Assembly: GCF_026745355.1 (NCBI RefSeq)
Contig: NC_079209.1
Location: 40,181,678 to 40,245,677 of the forward strand
Source: Beta vulgaris subsp. vulgaris
Taxonomy: Eukaryota > Streptophyta > Magnoliopsida > Caryophyllales > Amaranthaceae
Direction of reading: 5' to 3'
Length of the DNA stretch: 64,000 nucleotides
Part shown: positions 11,733 to 23,726 of the stretch, piece after piece
Layout of the letters: the number at the start of each line of letters is the position of its first letter
Numbering within the stretch: position 1 is the stretch's first letter
The notes under the pieces: generated by a model
Told to the model about the DNA's origin: nothing
What the model saw: only the letters and a program-made list of their open reading frames with translations
The model's database searches: none
Position numbers and translations under genes: made by a program

Positions 11733-11744
11733 CTTTCCCCCTTT
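11733..11744 (-). promoter_or_regulatory. Second internal polypurine tract
   Basis: The minus strand reads CAAAGGGGGAAAG about 180 bases inside the LTR. Repeated polypurine tracts are a reported trait of Sireviruses. Confidence 0.6.
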
Positions 11745-12044
11745 GGCATCTTCAAAAACATAGTCCACGATTTCAAAAAGATGAATATTATTCACTAAAC
11801 ACATCACACCACCAAACTTGTAAGAAATTGAGTTGGTTAGTATAAGCAAATAAAGCATTCAACTCTCAAAAACCGTAATCCAAGAATATTAGCCATTCAT
11901 TTAGACGCACACATGCAAAAAGATCAAACTTAGAATTAAGCAAAAAAAGTTCCATTGTAGCATGATTAAAGGAGAAGGATAGAAAAGACAAATATTAAAC
12001 AAAGTTCATGTTCCCACACAAAAAAAACAACTAAATAGAAAAGT

Positions 12045-13902
12045 TTATGATTTAGGAGAGGGAGGTTGTTCTACTTCTTCCACCACATCATGAAGCTTTG
12101 CCATCACTTCTTGATGATTTTCGGCCAATGTATCATTTCCCTTGAGCACAATGTCTTCCAACTTCAACAATCTAGAGTTCATGCTTGAAGGAGGAAGAAA
12201 GTTCACCAAGCCGAGCCATATTTCTTGTTGTCCATCCAAGGCTTTGTCAACTTTGCTCATAACCCCTTTTACCAACCCATTTAAATCCTTAGCTTCCGTA
12301 GCAAACTCCATCATTGCTTCCGAATGACCCATAACCAAGGAAAACAAAGAATCCAACCTTCTAGCATGAGCTAGAGTATATGTAGAACCAATGGTAGGAT
12401 TTTGAGAAGACGAGGGAGTTGAGAAGGTTGGTGCGCTGTGTTCCTTAGGTTTGGGAACAGCAGGTTGTTCCTCTAGAATGGGAACACACTGTTTCCTTAG
12501 CTTTAGGAACAGAACAGGAGGGTTTTGAGGTAGAGGGAGGGATAGATCATTTGTGGTGCTAGGGTAGAGGTGAGGCAGATTTTTGTGGAGATGGAAGAAA
12601 AGGCAGATTGGTTTCCATGGGAACAGGAGTCGGTTCCCTAGAAGGAGGTAGGTTAGATTCATAATCTTCCCTATCAATCACCTTTACTTCATCTTCCTCA
12701 AACTTTCTCGCATCAAGAATAGGAAAATTAAGCACTTTCATTTTTGAACCCTTTGACTAGCTCTAGTGCTTTAAACCGGTTTCACCACCTCATCAACCAC
12801 CTTCTTCCCTTTCTTCTTAGTTTCTTCTTTTTCTTTTTCTTTTCTTTTCTTTTTACCTTTTTTTCATTTTTTCTTCTCTTCAACTTCTTTTTCTTTGTCT
12901 TCTTCCACTTCATCATCCACATCATCATCCTCATCATCATCAAGATTAGCCTCCCTTAATAACTTCTCCATTCACAACACAAACATTAAGTTATTCAAGG
13001 CACGCACATTCAACATATTTCCCGTGGAACACCAATGGACTGAGTTCCCGAAATTTTCACTTTAAACTTAAGTAGAATTTCGGTTACTAAGCTCCATAGC
13101 CAACAACAAAATCCATTTTCAATGCAATGACTCAAATGTTGAATCATTAAAGAGGAAAGTTTATGTGTTTGTGAGAGCTAAACAATGAATGTAAATTAAA
13201 TCCAACATGCTAACTTGAGCACGTTTGGAAAGACGAGGCAATAAAGCTTTCTTGAGGATGTGAAAAAAATTTTGTGATAAGGGGAAAGAAGATTATGATC
13301 AAGAAATTTTTCCCTTTTGACCACCATACTTAACAATCAATTGATCAAAAGAATGTCCGAAAATGGATAGACCACGTTGTTTCTTGAAATAAACATCGTT
13401 CCTCTCACGGGAACACCAAGCATTTACCCAAATTTTAGCATTAAAATCAATTTGAGTTCCTTTACCAAGTGGAACAATTTCCTTCTTCATCCATGGAAAA
13501 GTTTTCACAAAATTCTCCATCAATTTAGGAATAAACTATTTCCATAACATTTCACAAAAAGATTTTCCCAACCTTGAAACTTAATCATATTAAGCAATTG
13601 ACGAAATTTACTCTTTTGCACCAAGAAACATCAATAAAAAGTCCATGCACATACCTAGATTGCCGTGGAATTTTTTCGACAACCGAGTTGTTCCTCTCTC
13701 GGGAACATCTGATTCCCCCTCACTGTTGCATGAGCTTCTTCAACCTCCATTTCAAGTTCTTCTTTTCTTCCTTTTCCTTAGAATTCTTGATGAAGAATTG
13801 GAGAAATATCCATGGGTGTTGGTGATTCAATTTTAGTAGAGGAAGGAGAGGGTTTTTCGGCTTTGTGGGAGGAGAGAGAGTGAGAAGTGTTTTTGGTATC
13901 AT
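12045..13902 (-). pseudogene. Reading-frame region between pol and the 3' LTR (Sirevirus ORF3 / env-like position), broken
   Basis: Downstream of RNase H on the minus strand is coding-like sequence in several frames. It starts near 13902 (MIPKTLLTLSPP), continues as MMENFVKTFPWMKKEIVP at 13523-13299, and passes through a strongly basic then acidic Asp/Glu run near 12960-12800. It ends in a serine/proline stretch and a hydrophilic, probably helical tail (12327-12045). Some Sireviruses carry an ORF in this place, sometimes called env-like. I see no convincing transmembrane or fusion features, so only position supports that name. At least three frame changes break it. Confidence 0.6.
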
Positions 13903-14410
13903 ATTTTGTGGAGTAATTTTCGGTTTTATGAGAAGGAAAGAAAAATTTGTTTTGTTTAAGGAAAGAATAATAATATAAAACCGTGTATTTACACTTTTTG
14001 AAAAAAATCTAACTAATTAAAAAATATCTTCAACTAACTTGAGAGATATAAGGAAAAATCAGATTTTTAGGAAATAAAATCTGAACAATATTTTTGGTTT
14101 TTCGAATTTTGAAAAAAAAAATTAAACACCACTGGGAACAGCGTTTGGGAACAATGAATGGAACAATGAAATTTTGCTACTTTGGAACTCCATTAATTCT
14201 TTTAATCCTTTGTATCACTTAAGGCATAGAATTGTCCTATGAACAATAAGGGGAATATTATTGGACATTGGTGAGCGTTTTCAGACATTTTTACTTATAC
14301 ATATGAAATAATCATATAAGAATTGTGATGTATTTAAGCAATAAAAACATCAAAATGCACATCCAAGACATAATGCCAAAGAATTAACACAAAGGGGAAT
14401 AATGTAGCAA

Positions 14411-14947
14411 TCATTTCAATTTGATTAAGCCAAGTTCAAGTCTCAATTTCTCAAACCTATCTCTATTTAAGGGTTTTGTCAAGATGTCTGCAATTTGACG
14501 TTCAGTCTCACAGAATTCCATTTTAATAAGACCCTTTTCAACATTATCTTTCAGAAAGTGATGCCTAATATGGATGTGTTTGACTCTTGAATGATGTACG
14601 GGATCTTTAGAAATACTAATAGCACTAGTATTATCACAATAGATGGGAACACATTCAAAGTAGATTCCATAGTCACGTAGTTGTTGTTTTATCCATAGCA
14701 TTTGGGAACAACATGCTGCTGCTGCAACATATTCAGCCTCGGCTGTAGATAAAGCAACCGTGTTTTGCTTCTTGGTGCTCCAAGAAACTAAACTATGACT
14801 AAGGAACTGAACCATACCTGATGTACTCTTCTATTGACCAGATCTCCTGCATAGTCAGCATCCGCAAATCCTTTCAATTCAAAGGTATCACTCTCGAATA
14901 GAATAGGCTTAAATCATCTGTTCCCTTGAGGTATCTTAGGATTCTCT
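14411..14947 (-). pseudogene. Copia RNase H domain
   Basis: The 134-residue open part (14411-14815) carries the copia RNase H signatures: SWSTKKQNTVALSTAEAEYVA, then IYCDNTSAISISKDPVHHSRVKHI and IADILTKPL near the C-terminus. Between 14816 and 14947 the linker to RT (LTAVKRILRYLKGTDD, FADADYAGD-like) is present only across frame changes. It forms the end of the pol polyprotein and would remove the RNA strand of the replication hybrid. Confidence 0.93.
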
Positions 14948-16239
14948 TCACAGCTGTGAGATGAGATTCCTTTGGATTGGCTTGAAACCTTGCACATAAC
15001 CTACACTGAAAGCAATATCAGGACGACTTGCAGTTAGATATAGTAATGAGCCAATCATACCTCGATATTGGTTTGATCCACATTTTCCTATAGAATCTTC
15101 ATCCAATCTGGTTGAGATTCCCATAGGTGTATGATTAACTTTGGATGCTTCCAAACCATACTTTTTCAATAGTTCCTTTATGTACTTTTGTTGATGGATG
15201 TAGATTCCTTCTTCTGTTTGCTTGATTTGCAACCCCAAGAAGAAGTTGAGCTCACCCATCATACTCATTTCAAATTCTTTACTCATGAGATTAGCAAAGT
15301 CCTTGCACAAAGATTCATTAGTGGCACCAAATATAATATCATCAACATATATTTGAACAACTAATAAATGTTTTCCTTTTGATTTTAAAAACAAGGTTCG
15401 ATCCAATTTTCCTCTTTTAAACTCATTTTCAAGAAGGAACTTAGAAAGTCTTTCATACCATGCTCTTGGAGCTTGCTTTAACCCATAAAGAGCTTTGTCA
15501 AGCTTAAAGACATGATTAGGAAATTCTTTATTTTCAAAACCTGGAGGTTGTTCTACAAATACCTCCTCATTAAGATAACCATTTAGAAAAGCACATTTTA
15601 CATCCATTTGATACAATTTAAACCCATGAAGGCAGCAAAAGCTATGAAGATTCTAATTGCTTCCAATCTTGCAACTGGAGCAAAAGTTTCTTCATAATCA
15701 ATGCCTTCCTGTTGATTGTATCCTTTCACAACTAACCTGGCCTTGTTTCTTATGATAGTTCCGAACTCATCTAATTTGTTTCGAAACACCCACTTTAAAC
15801 CAATAACCTTGTTATGTTTAGGCTTAGGTTCAAGGTGCCAAACTTTGTTTCTTTCAAATTGATGAAGTTCATCCTGCATTGCTACGATCCAATCAGCATC
15901 AGTGAGAGCTTCTTCATGATTCCTAGGTTCCAACATAGAAAGAAAAGCATGAAAAGCACAAAAGTTTTTCAATTGAGATCTCGTTTGAGTTCCCTTATTT
16001 ATGTCACTGATTATTAGTTCCACAGGATGGGAACGATGAGTTTTCCAAGGCTTTGGTTGGAAATCCTGGATGGAAACTTGGTTTCCTTGATCATCTTCAT
16101 TTCCCTGTACTTGGGAACCAGGTTCAACAATAGTGGATTCATTCACTAGTGCATCATCACTTAGTTCCTCTTCTTCCTCATTGGGAACAGGAACAGGATG
16201 TTGTTCCCTTGGCTTTGTTCCCATGACTTCGTCTTCCAA
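14948..16239 (-). pseudogene. Copia reverse transcriptase
   Basis: Two overlapping frames (15598-16239, then 14948-15616) hold the RVT_2 domain. The first has [37 protein letters not shown] and [10 protein letters not shown]. The second has [33 protein letters not shown] and the catalytic YVDD (VVQIYVDDIIFGA). The switch between frames near 15610 is a frameshift at NCI/YQMDVK. Upstream residues ([15 protein letters not shown]) are the acidic linker after integrase. Confidence 0.95.
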
Positions 16240-16256
16240 AGTCTCATCAATAAGAC

Positions 16257-17600
16257 TTAGTCTTTTGTCAATCCTATTTCGAAGTCATCTTCAACCTGTG
16301 TGCTTGCATCAAATTTATCTGTTTCATCAAAAATAACATGCACACTTTCTTCTACACACATAGACCTTTTATTATACACTCTATAAGCCTTGCTACTAGA
16401 AGAATATCCTAAGAATACAGCTTCTTCACTTCTAGCATCAAATTTTCCAATATTTTGTTTCCCATTATTATGAACAAAACATTTACATCCAAATGTTCTG
16501 AAATATGTAATATTGGGCTTTTTACCAAAATACAGCTCATAGGGCGTTTTATTTAATAAAGGTCTTACCATGGCTCGATTTATAATTGACAAGCAGTATT
16601 CACAGCTTCTGCCCAAAATTTTTAGGAAGCCACTAGCTATCAACATAGTCCTAGCCATCTCTTCTAGTGTTCTATTCTTCCTTTCAACAACACCATTTTG
16701 TTGAGGTGTTCTAGGGGCTGAGAAATTGTGATCTAATCCATTGTCTCTGCTAAAGTCATCGAACTTAAATTTTCAAACTCTTTACCATGGTCGGATCTAA
16801 GGTGAAGTAACTTATGACCACTCAAATTTTGACTTTCTTTGCAAAGACAAGGAACTCATCATAAGTCTCGTCCTTGCTAGAAAGAAAAATAACCCAAGTA
16901 AATCTAGAGAAGTCATCTACAATTACAACACATATTTCTTTCCACTCCTACTTTGTATCCTCATAGGTCCACATAAATCCATATGTATTAACTCTAAAGG
17001 TCTTGTGGTACTACCACATTCTTGGACTTGAAAGAGGACCTAACATGCTTCCTTTTGCGCATGCATCACACACATGATCTAAATGAAACTTAGTAGAGGG
17101 TAAACCTAAAACTAGTTCTTTAGAACGCAGTTTGTCAAGCAAGGAAAAGCTAGCATGACCTAGACGCTTGTGCCATAAGAATGAATCATCATCAATAACA
17201 CTAAGGCATGTGAATTTGTTTTTGGGAACAAGGTTGAGATCCACAACATATGTGTTCCCTTTCCTTGTTCCTTCCAAAATGATATCCTTTGTGCTATTGT
17301 TGACATTAAACATTTTTCACTATTAAACTTCACACAGTTCCCTCTATCACAGAATTGGGAAATACTTAACAAGTTATGCTTTAATCCATCAACTAGAAAC
17401 ACATTTTCTATGGAATGTGACGATGACTTACCAACTTTGCCCATGGCAACTATGTTACCTTTCTTGTTGTCACCAAAAGTCACACTTCCACCATTTAGGC
17501 TGAGAGTGAGAGAAATCTTGATTTATCTCCAGTCATATGCTTAGAACAACCACTGTCTAGGTACCATGTGTTGTTCCCCCTCACTCCAACCTGCAAGAAA
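16257..17600 (-). pseudogene. Copia protease and integrase region, frameshifted
   Basis: The aspartic protease active site WYLDSG is encoded on the minus strand at 17551-17566, followed by SKHMTGDKS. A frameshift then leads to VTFGDNKKGNIVAMGKVG and LLSISQFCDRGN. The integrase zinc region is seen as WHKRLGHASFSLL...CDACAKG (17011-17313). The catalytic core between about 16660 and 17010 is cut by several frame changes. The C-terminal part (16257-16658) is open, with NKTPYELYFGKKPNITYFRTFGCKCF and AVFLGYSSSSKAYRVYN. Cuts by the protease and insertion by integrase would be the normal roles. Confidence 0.92.
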
Positions 17601-17601
17601 A

Positions 17602-19333
17602 CTAATTGTTAGAGTTAGGAACCCAATCTTTCTTGGGTTCCTTTCCTTCAGGAACAATAGATTTCTTTTTCCAAATTACTTTACTTGTTTCCAAGTTCTC
17701 ATTGATGCGACCAAGTCTTTTAGGACAAGAGTTCCTAAAATGACCAGTGTTCCCACAAAACATACAAACTTTATCACTTGGTAAATCAACTCTCTTTTTA
17801 GGTTTTTCAAATTTCTTTTTGTGATTAAAACCAAGACCTTCAGTTCGTTTTGTTTGAGGGTTCTTAATCCAGTTTGGAATAGGTAGCATTTTCTTTTCAT
17901 TTCTCATTTGGTGCAGTTCCCCTACAAGTTCTTATTTTCAATTTCCAAAAATGAAACATGATTTTTCAATTCGTTTATTTCAGATTTGAAACTTTGCAAG
18001 GGAACTGACTTAATGTCAAATGAACTTACTTCAGGAACAAACTCTTTTAGTTGTGATAACTCAAGACTTAACAAGTAGTTCTCATTTTTAAGATTTTCGA
18101 AATCCTCTTTTAATTTAAGATTTTTGTCAAACAATTCGAAAAATCTTTTCTCAATATCAATCGAACACTTTTAAGCCAAGAGGTATGTTCCTTTGCTACA
18201 CTTAAAGCATGTTGACATTGTTTTAGTTTAATGGTTTCATCTTTGCAATCATTTACAGCGTCAACAATAAACTCAAATAATTTTTCTTTACTTAAAGAAT
18301 TAAGACGAGTTTTGATGGTGTCTAGACTTGCCTCAAGAGATTCAATCTCTTCATCAGATTCGGAATTGTCAAGAGCCATAAGACAGAAGTTTGCAGTCTC
18401 CTCATTTGGTTGAGGATCATCTTCTTCCTCAGAGTCAGAGTCTCCCCATGCAGCAACCATAGCTTTCTTCATGTCAGATCGAGTATAGGAGTTTTTGTAT
18501 TCTTTGTTCCTATCTCTGCTCGTTCCCTTCCTTTGCCTTTTTCTTGTTCCCATTGGGGACAATCCTTGATGAAGTGCTCAGAACTGCCACACTTATGACA
18601 AACAAGTTTGTTAGAATATTTCTTATTCTTACCTTTGTAATCTCCTTCTTCATGTTCCTAAACATTCTTTTGAATTTTCGGACCATGAGAGGATTCTTCT
18701 TCATCGTTTCTGAGCCTTCATTTCATCAGCTTTTAAGGCAATCGATTTTGCTTGGACATGTCTCCATTCTCATTGTCCAATTGCAACTCATGAGTCATAG
18801 GGAACCAGCAAGTTGTTCCAAATTGAACTTAGTAAAGTCCTTAGTTTCCTGTAAGGCAGTTACCTTAGCCATCCAACGATCCCTAGGAAGGCTCCTTAGG
18901 ACCTTTCGTACCTGTTCCTCAGATGTAATCACTTTACCAAGAGATGTTAGCTCATTAATATATTAGTAAAGCGTGTAAACATGTCTTGGATAGACTCTTT
19001 TGATTTCATTTGAAAAAGTTCATATTGGTTCATCAAAAGATCTATTTTTGATCTCTTAACTTCACTCGTACCTTCATGAGTGACTTCAAGAAGATCCCAA
19101 ATTTGTTTTGCGGTTTTACATCCCATGACACGATTGTGTTCATGAGGCCAAGACCACAATGAAGATTTTATAGCAAGAGCATTAATTTCCATCTTTTCGA
19201 AATCAGCTTTATCAAAATCAGATATAGATTTAGGAATTACCTCATTCTTGTCATTAGTGGTAGTGACTTCAAAATCACCTACCTCTATGACTCTCCATAC
19301 CTGGTAATTGTCGGCTTTGATAAAGATCTCCAT
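17602..19333 (-). pseudogene. Copia gag, broken in several frames
   Basis: The N-terminal capsid part (18947-19333) has the UBN2/copia gag pattern: NYQVWRVIEVGD, KTAKQIWDLLEVTHEGTSEV, KESIQDMFTRFT. A CCHC knuckle (CHKCGSSEHFIKDC) is encoded at about 18560-18600 in a different frame. The acidic middle (18110-18562) has GDSDSEEEDDPQPNEE and a coiled-coil-like stretch. A second knuckle, CMFCGNTGHFRNSC, lies in 17602-17907. At least three frameshifts separate these parts. Confidence 0.92.
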
Positions 19334-19467
19334 TCTGTTCTTCCAGTAAGTGTAAACTTACCATTGAACATTGGTGGCCTCTGCGTAGAGTACCCTTCTT
19401 CCAGTTTCTCTCTAGTATTCATATTTTTCAAGATCTTGAACTCAACAGGGTTTCCTGAATATTAGAG

Positions 19468-19484
19468 TTCCCGCTCTGATACCA
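19468..19484 (-). promoter_or_regulatory. tRNA-iMet primer-binding site
   Basis: On the minus strand, two bases from the 5' LTR, is TGGTATCAGAGCGGGAA. It is complementary to the 3' end of plant initiator-methionine tRNA and standard for copia elements. Confidence 0.92.
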
Positions 19485-19486
19485 AT

Positions 19487-21027
19487 TGTTGAATAATATG
19501 AGCACTATAAGAGGGGGGTGAATTATAGTGAGAGAATAAGCTATACTTTTTGCGGAATTAAAAGTTAATTTGGGAACAAACAACGGGAACACGAGAGATT
19601 TACGAGGAAAAACTTCCTAGGCCTAGTAGGAAGAAACAACCTCGACCACAAGGGATTTTAAACAACTTTCCACTATAATAGGCCAAAACAACTCTGATTA
19701 CAACCTATTACTTTTCTCTCGATTCTCAACTTAAGTCACTCAACTCAAGTTCCCAACGACAGTTCCCAACAACTGACGTTTCTCTCAAACTTCACTCGAA
19801 GTTCCTTTCTCTTTCCTTTCTTTTCTCTTGCTTCACTCAAAGCTTTCTCACACTTACAAGAGTTCACTCAAACCCTTTTCTCAAAAATACACTTTAGTAA
19901 AACAATGGAAGAGTAATAAACTCGATTAATGTAAGTATGAATTCTCTTAAGGAAAAGCACTGACACTTTAGATAACTTAAGACAAATTAACTAAGTCAGA
20001 CACACACCTAATGAATTAGGCGCCTATTTATAGACAATTAAGACAAGACATGTTCTCCACTAATTAACACATTATCACATGATCTCCATGATGTTTAATT
20101 AATTAATTAAATTAAATTAATTATTCTGATAAAGCATCCACTAATCCACTACTTCACTTCATAGAAGCAGTAACCATTACGTGGGTTTTACAAAACTTGG
20201 TGATTAATTAAACTTATTTAATTAAATAAATACTTGGAGGTTAATTAACTTAAGCCACTAAATCCACTAACTACATAAAACGTGCAGCAGTAGGTTTTAG
20301 GCGTGCAATCTAATTTTAGGAAATAAATAAATAAATCTTTAGCTAGTTTTTAGGAAAAATATCTTTTTCAAAATCTTTTAAAAACCGGAAAAACAGTTTT
20401 ATATTTTAAAATCCGAAACATTTTAAAAACCGGAAATATTAAATTTTCGAAAACTAAATCTTTTAAATAAAATAAAAGATAAAAGATAAAATAAAAAGAT
20501 AATATTTGAAAATCAGTTAATTTAAAATCAGAAAATCTTTTTAAAATCTTTTCCTAACAAACTTAAACTAAATCCTAAAATAGTGGATCTTAGTCAAAAT
20601 ATCCCTAAAAACTCTAACAACTATATTGGGCACATTATTAGGCGCACAATATTAGAGTCACTTAGATTCCTAAATTAGTTTTAAGTCTTGTTCCCTAATC
20701 TTTAAGTCTTGTTCCTTACCTTGTTCCTATAGTGCCAGGTCTGTTCCTTTCATGGGAACAGAACCAAGTTCCTTTGAGAATTCACCACGAACTTAATAAG
20801 CTTTTACTCAACCTTAACAAGAAGATTAATAAATACCCTAATGTATTCTAATCTTCATTCCATGCTTGATTCTTCATCTCTTGAACATCTTTACTTCGAT
20901 CTTGATTAATTCTCCGCTTTAATCTTCAATCAAGTAATTAGCTCGAGCATGAATTACCTTGCAACAACATGAATAAAATATTAATGTCTTTTGTGGTTAG
21001 GTCATCTTCAAAACTCAAGGGTCAACA
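19487..21027 (-). repeat. Right LTR (5' LTR) of the 10005-21027 element
   Basis: TGTTGAATAATATGAGCACT to GGGTCAACA, matching 10005-11554 with scattered small indels. Confidence 0.95.
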
Positions 21028-21849
21028 CTTTTCCTTAATTTACAGGGACCAGGGTTATTATTTTCTTTTATACCACTTTCTTTTATTTGTTTCTCCATTT
21101 GTGAGAGTTTTTCTTCCCTATTTTGTAGGTTGCGTCTAATCATCTTTGTATCTATGAGTTTTCTTGATTTCGTGATGTTAATAATTTTGAAGATGATTTG
21201 AATACATGAAGGTTTATATTTCATTTTTATCAATATTCATCACTCGGAACAATTATATCACGGAATCACATGTGAAGGTCTCCACTTTGAAAAATGCAAA
21301 GACATTGAAATACATTGCTCGCATAAACATTGAAGTGGTGGAGTTGGAACTGTACTCGAATATGCTTAATTAAAAATTGAATTGGTTCCATTGTGATTTG
21401 GTAAATCTGTATTTTTCATATCTTAATTATCATTGTAGTGTCGTATGGCTTATTATTAATAATATATTTTCATGGTTGCTAAAGGCAACCTTACTTTGCT
21501 AAATACTACTTCTCTGTATACCCAAACTACCCTCTTATTTCATAACCTTAATTTCCGTTCTTCCTTCCTAGAGCGTGGATTATGCACTAGGGTGCACAAT
21601 GCTCATTGTGCACCCAAAAAGAACATACCATTTATATAAAAGAACATGAATTTTTTCAACAACTTTTCTAATTTAAAAAAGAACACACGACTTAAAATTA
21701 AAGAACGTGTAAATCTATATTTATAGAAGAACAAAGGTTATAATCAAAAGAACATATAGTAAATCAACATCTATACTTAAGGTAAACGTATATATACCTT
21801 TTTTCAATTTGAGAAAGGAATTTTTAGTTACAAAATTTAAGGAAGTAAA
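21028..21849. other. Intergenic; includes a palindrome-ended repeat around 21583
   Basis: No gene is visible. At 21591-21614 is a nearly perfect palindrome (GTGCACAATG, two bases, CATTGTGCAC), followed by AAGAACAT-type repeats up to the mariner element. Beyond that element, 26694-26723 holds a partly inverted match (GGGTGCACC...GTGCACTTAGG in mixed orientation). The mariner element may therefore sit inside an older inverted-repeat element of about 350 bp. Confidence 0.4.
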
Positions 21850-22079
21850 TACTTCCTCCGTTTTTTTTACATGTTACACTTTCCTAAAATGGAATGGTTC
21901 AAAATACATGTTACACTTTTTTTTTCCTTAATTAGTAAGTTTTGATTTGTAAAATGACTAAATTACCCTTACTCACTATAATTTAGAAAATTAAAACCTA
22001 CTTAATCTACCCTATAAAACATAACCTAATCTAATAAGATGTTAACTATTCTCACCAAAATCTAAACCCCAACTACCTT

Positions 22080-22455
22080 TTCATCTTCCACATCAATAAA
22101 TTAAAACCACCCCCAACTTCATTACACTGATTCATCCCCCCATTAATGTTCTTCCCTAATTCCCATAACCCTAAAGCTACGAAATGCTTACCCCCTTCAA
22201 TACTTCATCTTCTCTCTCTCCACCTTCATTTTCCCTCTTCTCATCTCCTATTTCTCTCTCCTCAACTCGAATTTCTCTCTCCTAATTTCTTCAGTTTCTC
22301 CTCAAATCCCCTCTAAAACCTTCAAATTCTCCTTTCACCACTTGAATTCCTCACTCTCATCCTTTTAAATCATCTTCAACTGTTGAAAAACGCTAGATCT
22401 GGTTTTGTTTACTCACAAAAAAACCCTTAAATCCGAAGAACATGTATATTCCTAA
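22080..22455 (+). other. Pyrimidine-rich leader-like segment inside the MLE
   Basis: On the plus strand this is rich in CTCTCTC/CTTCATC and ends with GAAGAACATGTATATTCC just before the open region at 22456, so it resembles a plant 5' untranslated leader. No function can be assigned. Confidence 0.3.
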
Positions 22456-23258
22456 TTGCTACCCCTTGTGGATGCGCTATTTGAAACAAATGATGCTGAT
22501 GAGTCTGATAGCATCCGCGAGTTGATGCATGCATTTGAATCAAAATCCTCTTGGCCCAGAAGACTTTATGACAGTGGAGAAGCCAAGAATTTTTTCCGCC
22601 CTTATGCCTTGAAGGCTTTGGTTGTTGTGGTTGATGAATTTTACCAGGTAACTGGGTTTCCAAAGGAGTTCCTTCCCTCCTCTTAAAATCCATAACCTAT
22701 GAGTCCCCCGAGTCATCAGATCTTGGGCCATAAACCACTTTCACAGAGGTTGAGGCCTAGATCCACTAAGGTTGAGGAAGGTGGGAAGAAAGGTGACGGA
22801 AAAAACGTAAGGGTCTTTTGAGGTCTACCCACGAGATCATTTGCGCACTTAGGGCTCCTGTTTTCTATTGCATCTTCAAGAAAGGTAAGGTTCAAGAGGT
22901 GAAGGGGAAGGAGAAGGAAGTGACAAGGTCTGAGAGAAAGTTCAAAGTGGGTAAGGCTGAGGTCCTAGGGAAGGGGGATTGTGATTGTTTGGGTTGCACT
23001 GCTACAACCTTCAACGTCTTTGATGATGATGGCAAAACATATGCAATGTATGTTGAGACTGATGGGGGTTTCAAGGTCTTCAATGTGGTTGAAGACATTT
23101 TGGGTTCGTTGGAGGCTGATGAGGATGAGCTGGATATCCATATGAGCCCCTGTACAAGCTCAAAACTGGACTCGGGTATCCCTATGAGCCCCTGTACAAG
23201 CTCAGAACTGGACTCGGATTCTCATTGCTTCCTTATTAGGCATAAAGCAATAACTTGA
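22456..23258 (+). pseudogene. Gene-like open segments of unknown origin inside the MLE
   Basis: Two open pieces lie on the strand opposite the transposase. The first (22456-22686) reads DESDSIRELMHAFESKSSWP, FFRPYALKALVVVVDEFYQ and then CAG|GTAACT, a good splice-donor context. The second (22818-23258) contains CDCLGCTATTFNVFDDDGK, AMYVETDGGFKVFNVVED and a tandem repeat of MSPCTSS(K/E)LDS. I do not recognise either. They could be exons of a captured host gene or remnants of another element nested in the MLE. Separate frames and no clear start codon argue against an intact gene. Confidence 0.4.
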
Positions 23259-23373
23259 GTCCATGAGGTTCTATCATCCTAACTCAATTGAATTTCCTTT
23301 TACATTTATGTGCATGTTTGCTCCTTATCATGAGTCCCCTTCCTTATTCTGGTTTTTACTGCTTATTTAATTA

Positions 23374-23726
23374 TTGTTGTGTATTCTGTTCGGTTGGATA
23401 CTGGTTTGGTTGGCTATTATTTTTGGGTGCCTATTGGTTTGCACATATATTAGCCTATTATATTTAGTTGCATATTGGTTTTTGGTTGGCATTGGTGTGG
23501 GTGACTATATTTTTTGGCTACCTATTATGCTTGGTTGCCTATTGGTTTTGGTTTGATACTAGTTTTGGCTGCCTATTTATTTAATGTTGCATATTATGTT
23601 TGGTTGCCTAGTGGTGTTGGTTGGATACTAGTTTTGGCTGCCTATTTATTTCATGTTGCCTATTTTGTTCTGTTGCTTATTGGTTATGGTTGGCTATTGT
23701 TTTGGGTTGCCTATTATTGCTATTAG
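23374..23726. repeat. Degenerate tandem repeat in the MLE interior
   Basis: Phrases such as TTGGTTGGATACTAG, TTTTGGCTGCCTATTTATTT and GTTGCCTATTGG recur in imperfect register. The longest near-copy pair is at about 23550-23590 and 23620-23660. It gives an open hydrophobic frame that I do not regard as coding. Confidence 0.6.

Larger units (their letters stand above)
10005..21027 (-). mobile_element. Sirevirus-like Ty1/copia retrotransposon, 11.0 kb, complete but mutated
   Basis: Two LTRs (10005-11554 and 19487-21027) begin TGTTG and end CAACA and are flanked by CTTTT (10000-10004 and 21028-21032), a 5-bp TSD. On the minus strand the order is LTR, tRNA-iMet primer site, gag, protease, integrase, RT, RNase H, a further reading-frame region, polypurine tracts, LTR. 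Integrase before RT makes it copia. The length near 11 kb, the extra region after pol, two polypurine tracts and short palindromes in the LTR fit the Sirevirus (SIRE/Maximus) lineage. Every gene is broken by frameshifts or stops, so it cannot encode its own proteins now. The two LTRs differ by many small indels, so the insertion is not recent. Confidence 0.95.

Noticed and set aside
12744..12959. Phe/Leu-rich membrane-like frame
   Set aside because: It is the antisense of the Lys/Glu/Asp-rich run of the region after pol; the TTC/TTT bias comes from that run.
23374..23726. Hydrophobic frame resembling a membrane protein
   Set aside because: It results from a degenerate TTGGTTGG / GCCTATT tandem repeat; the same phrases recur out of frame.
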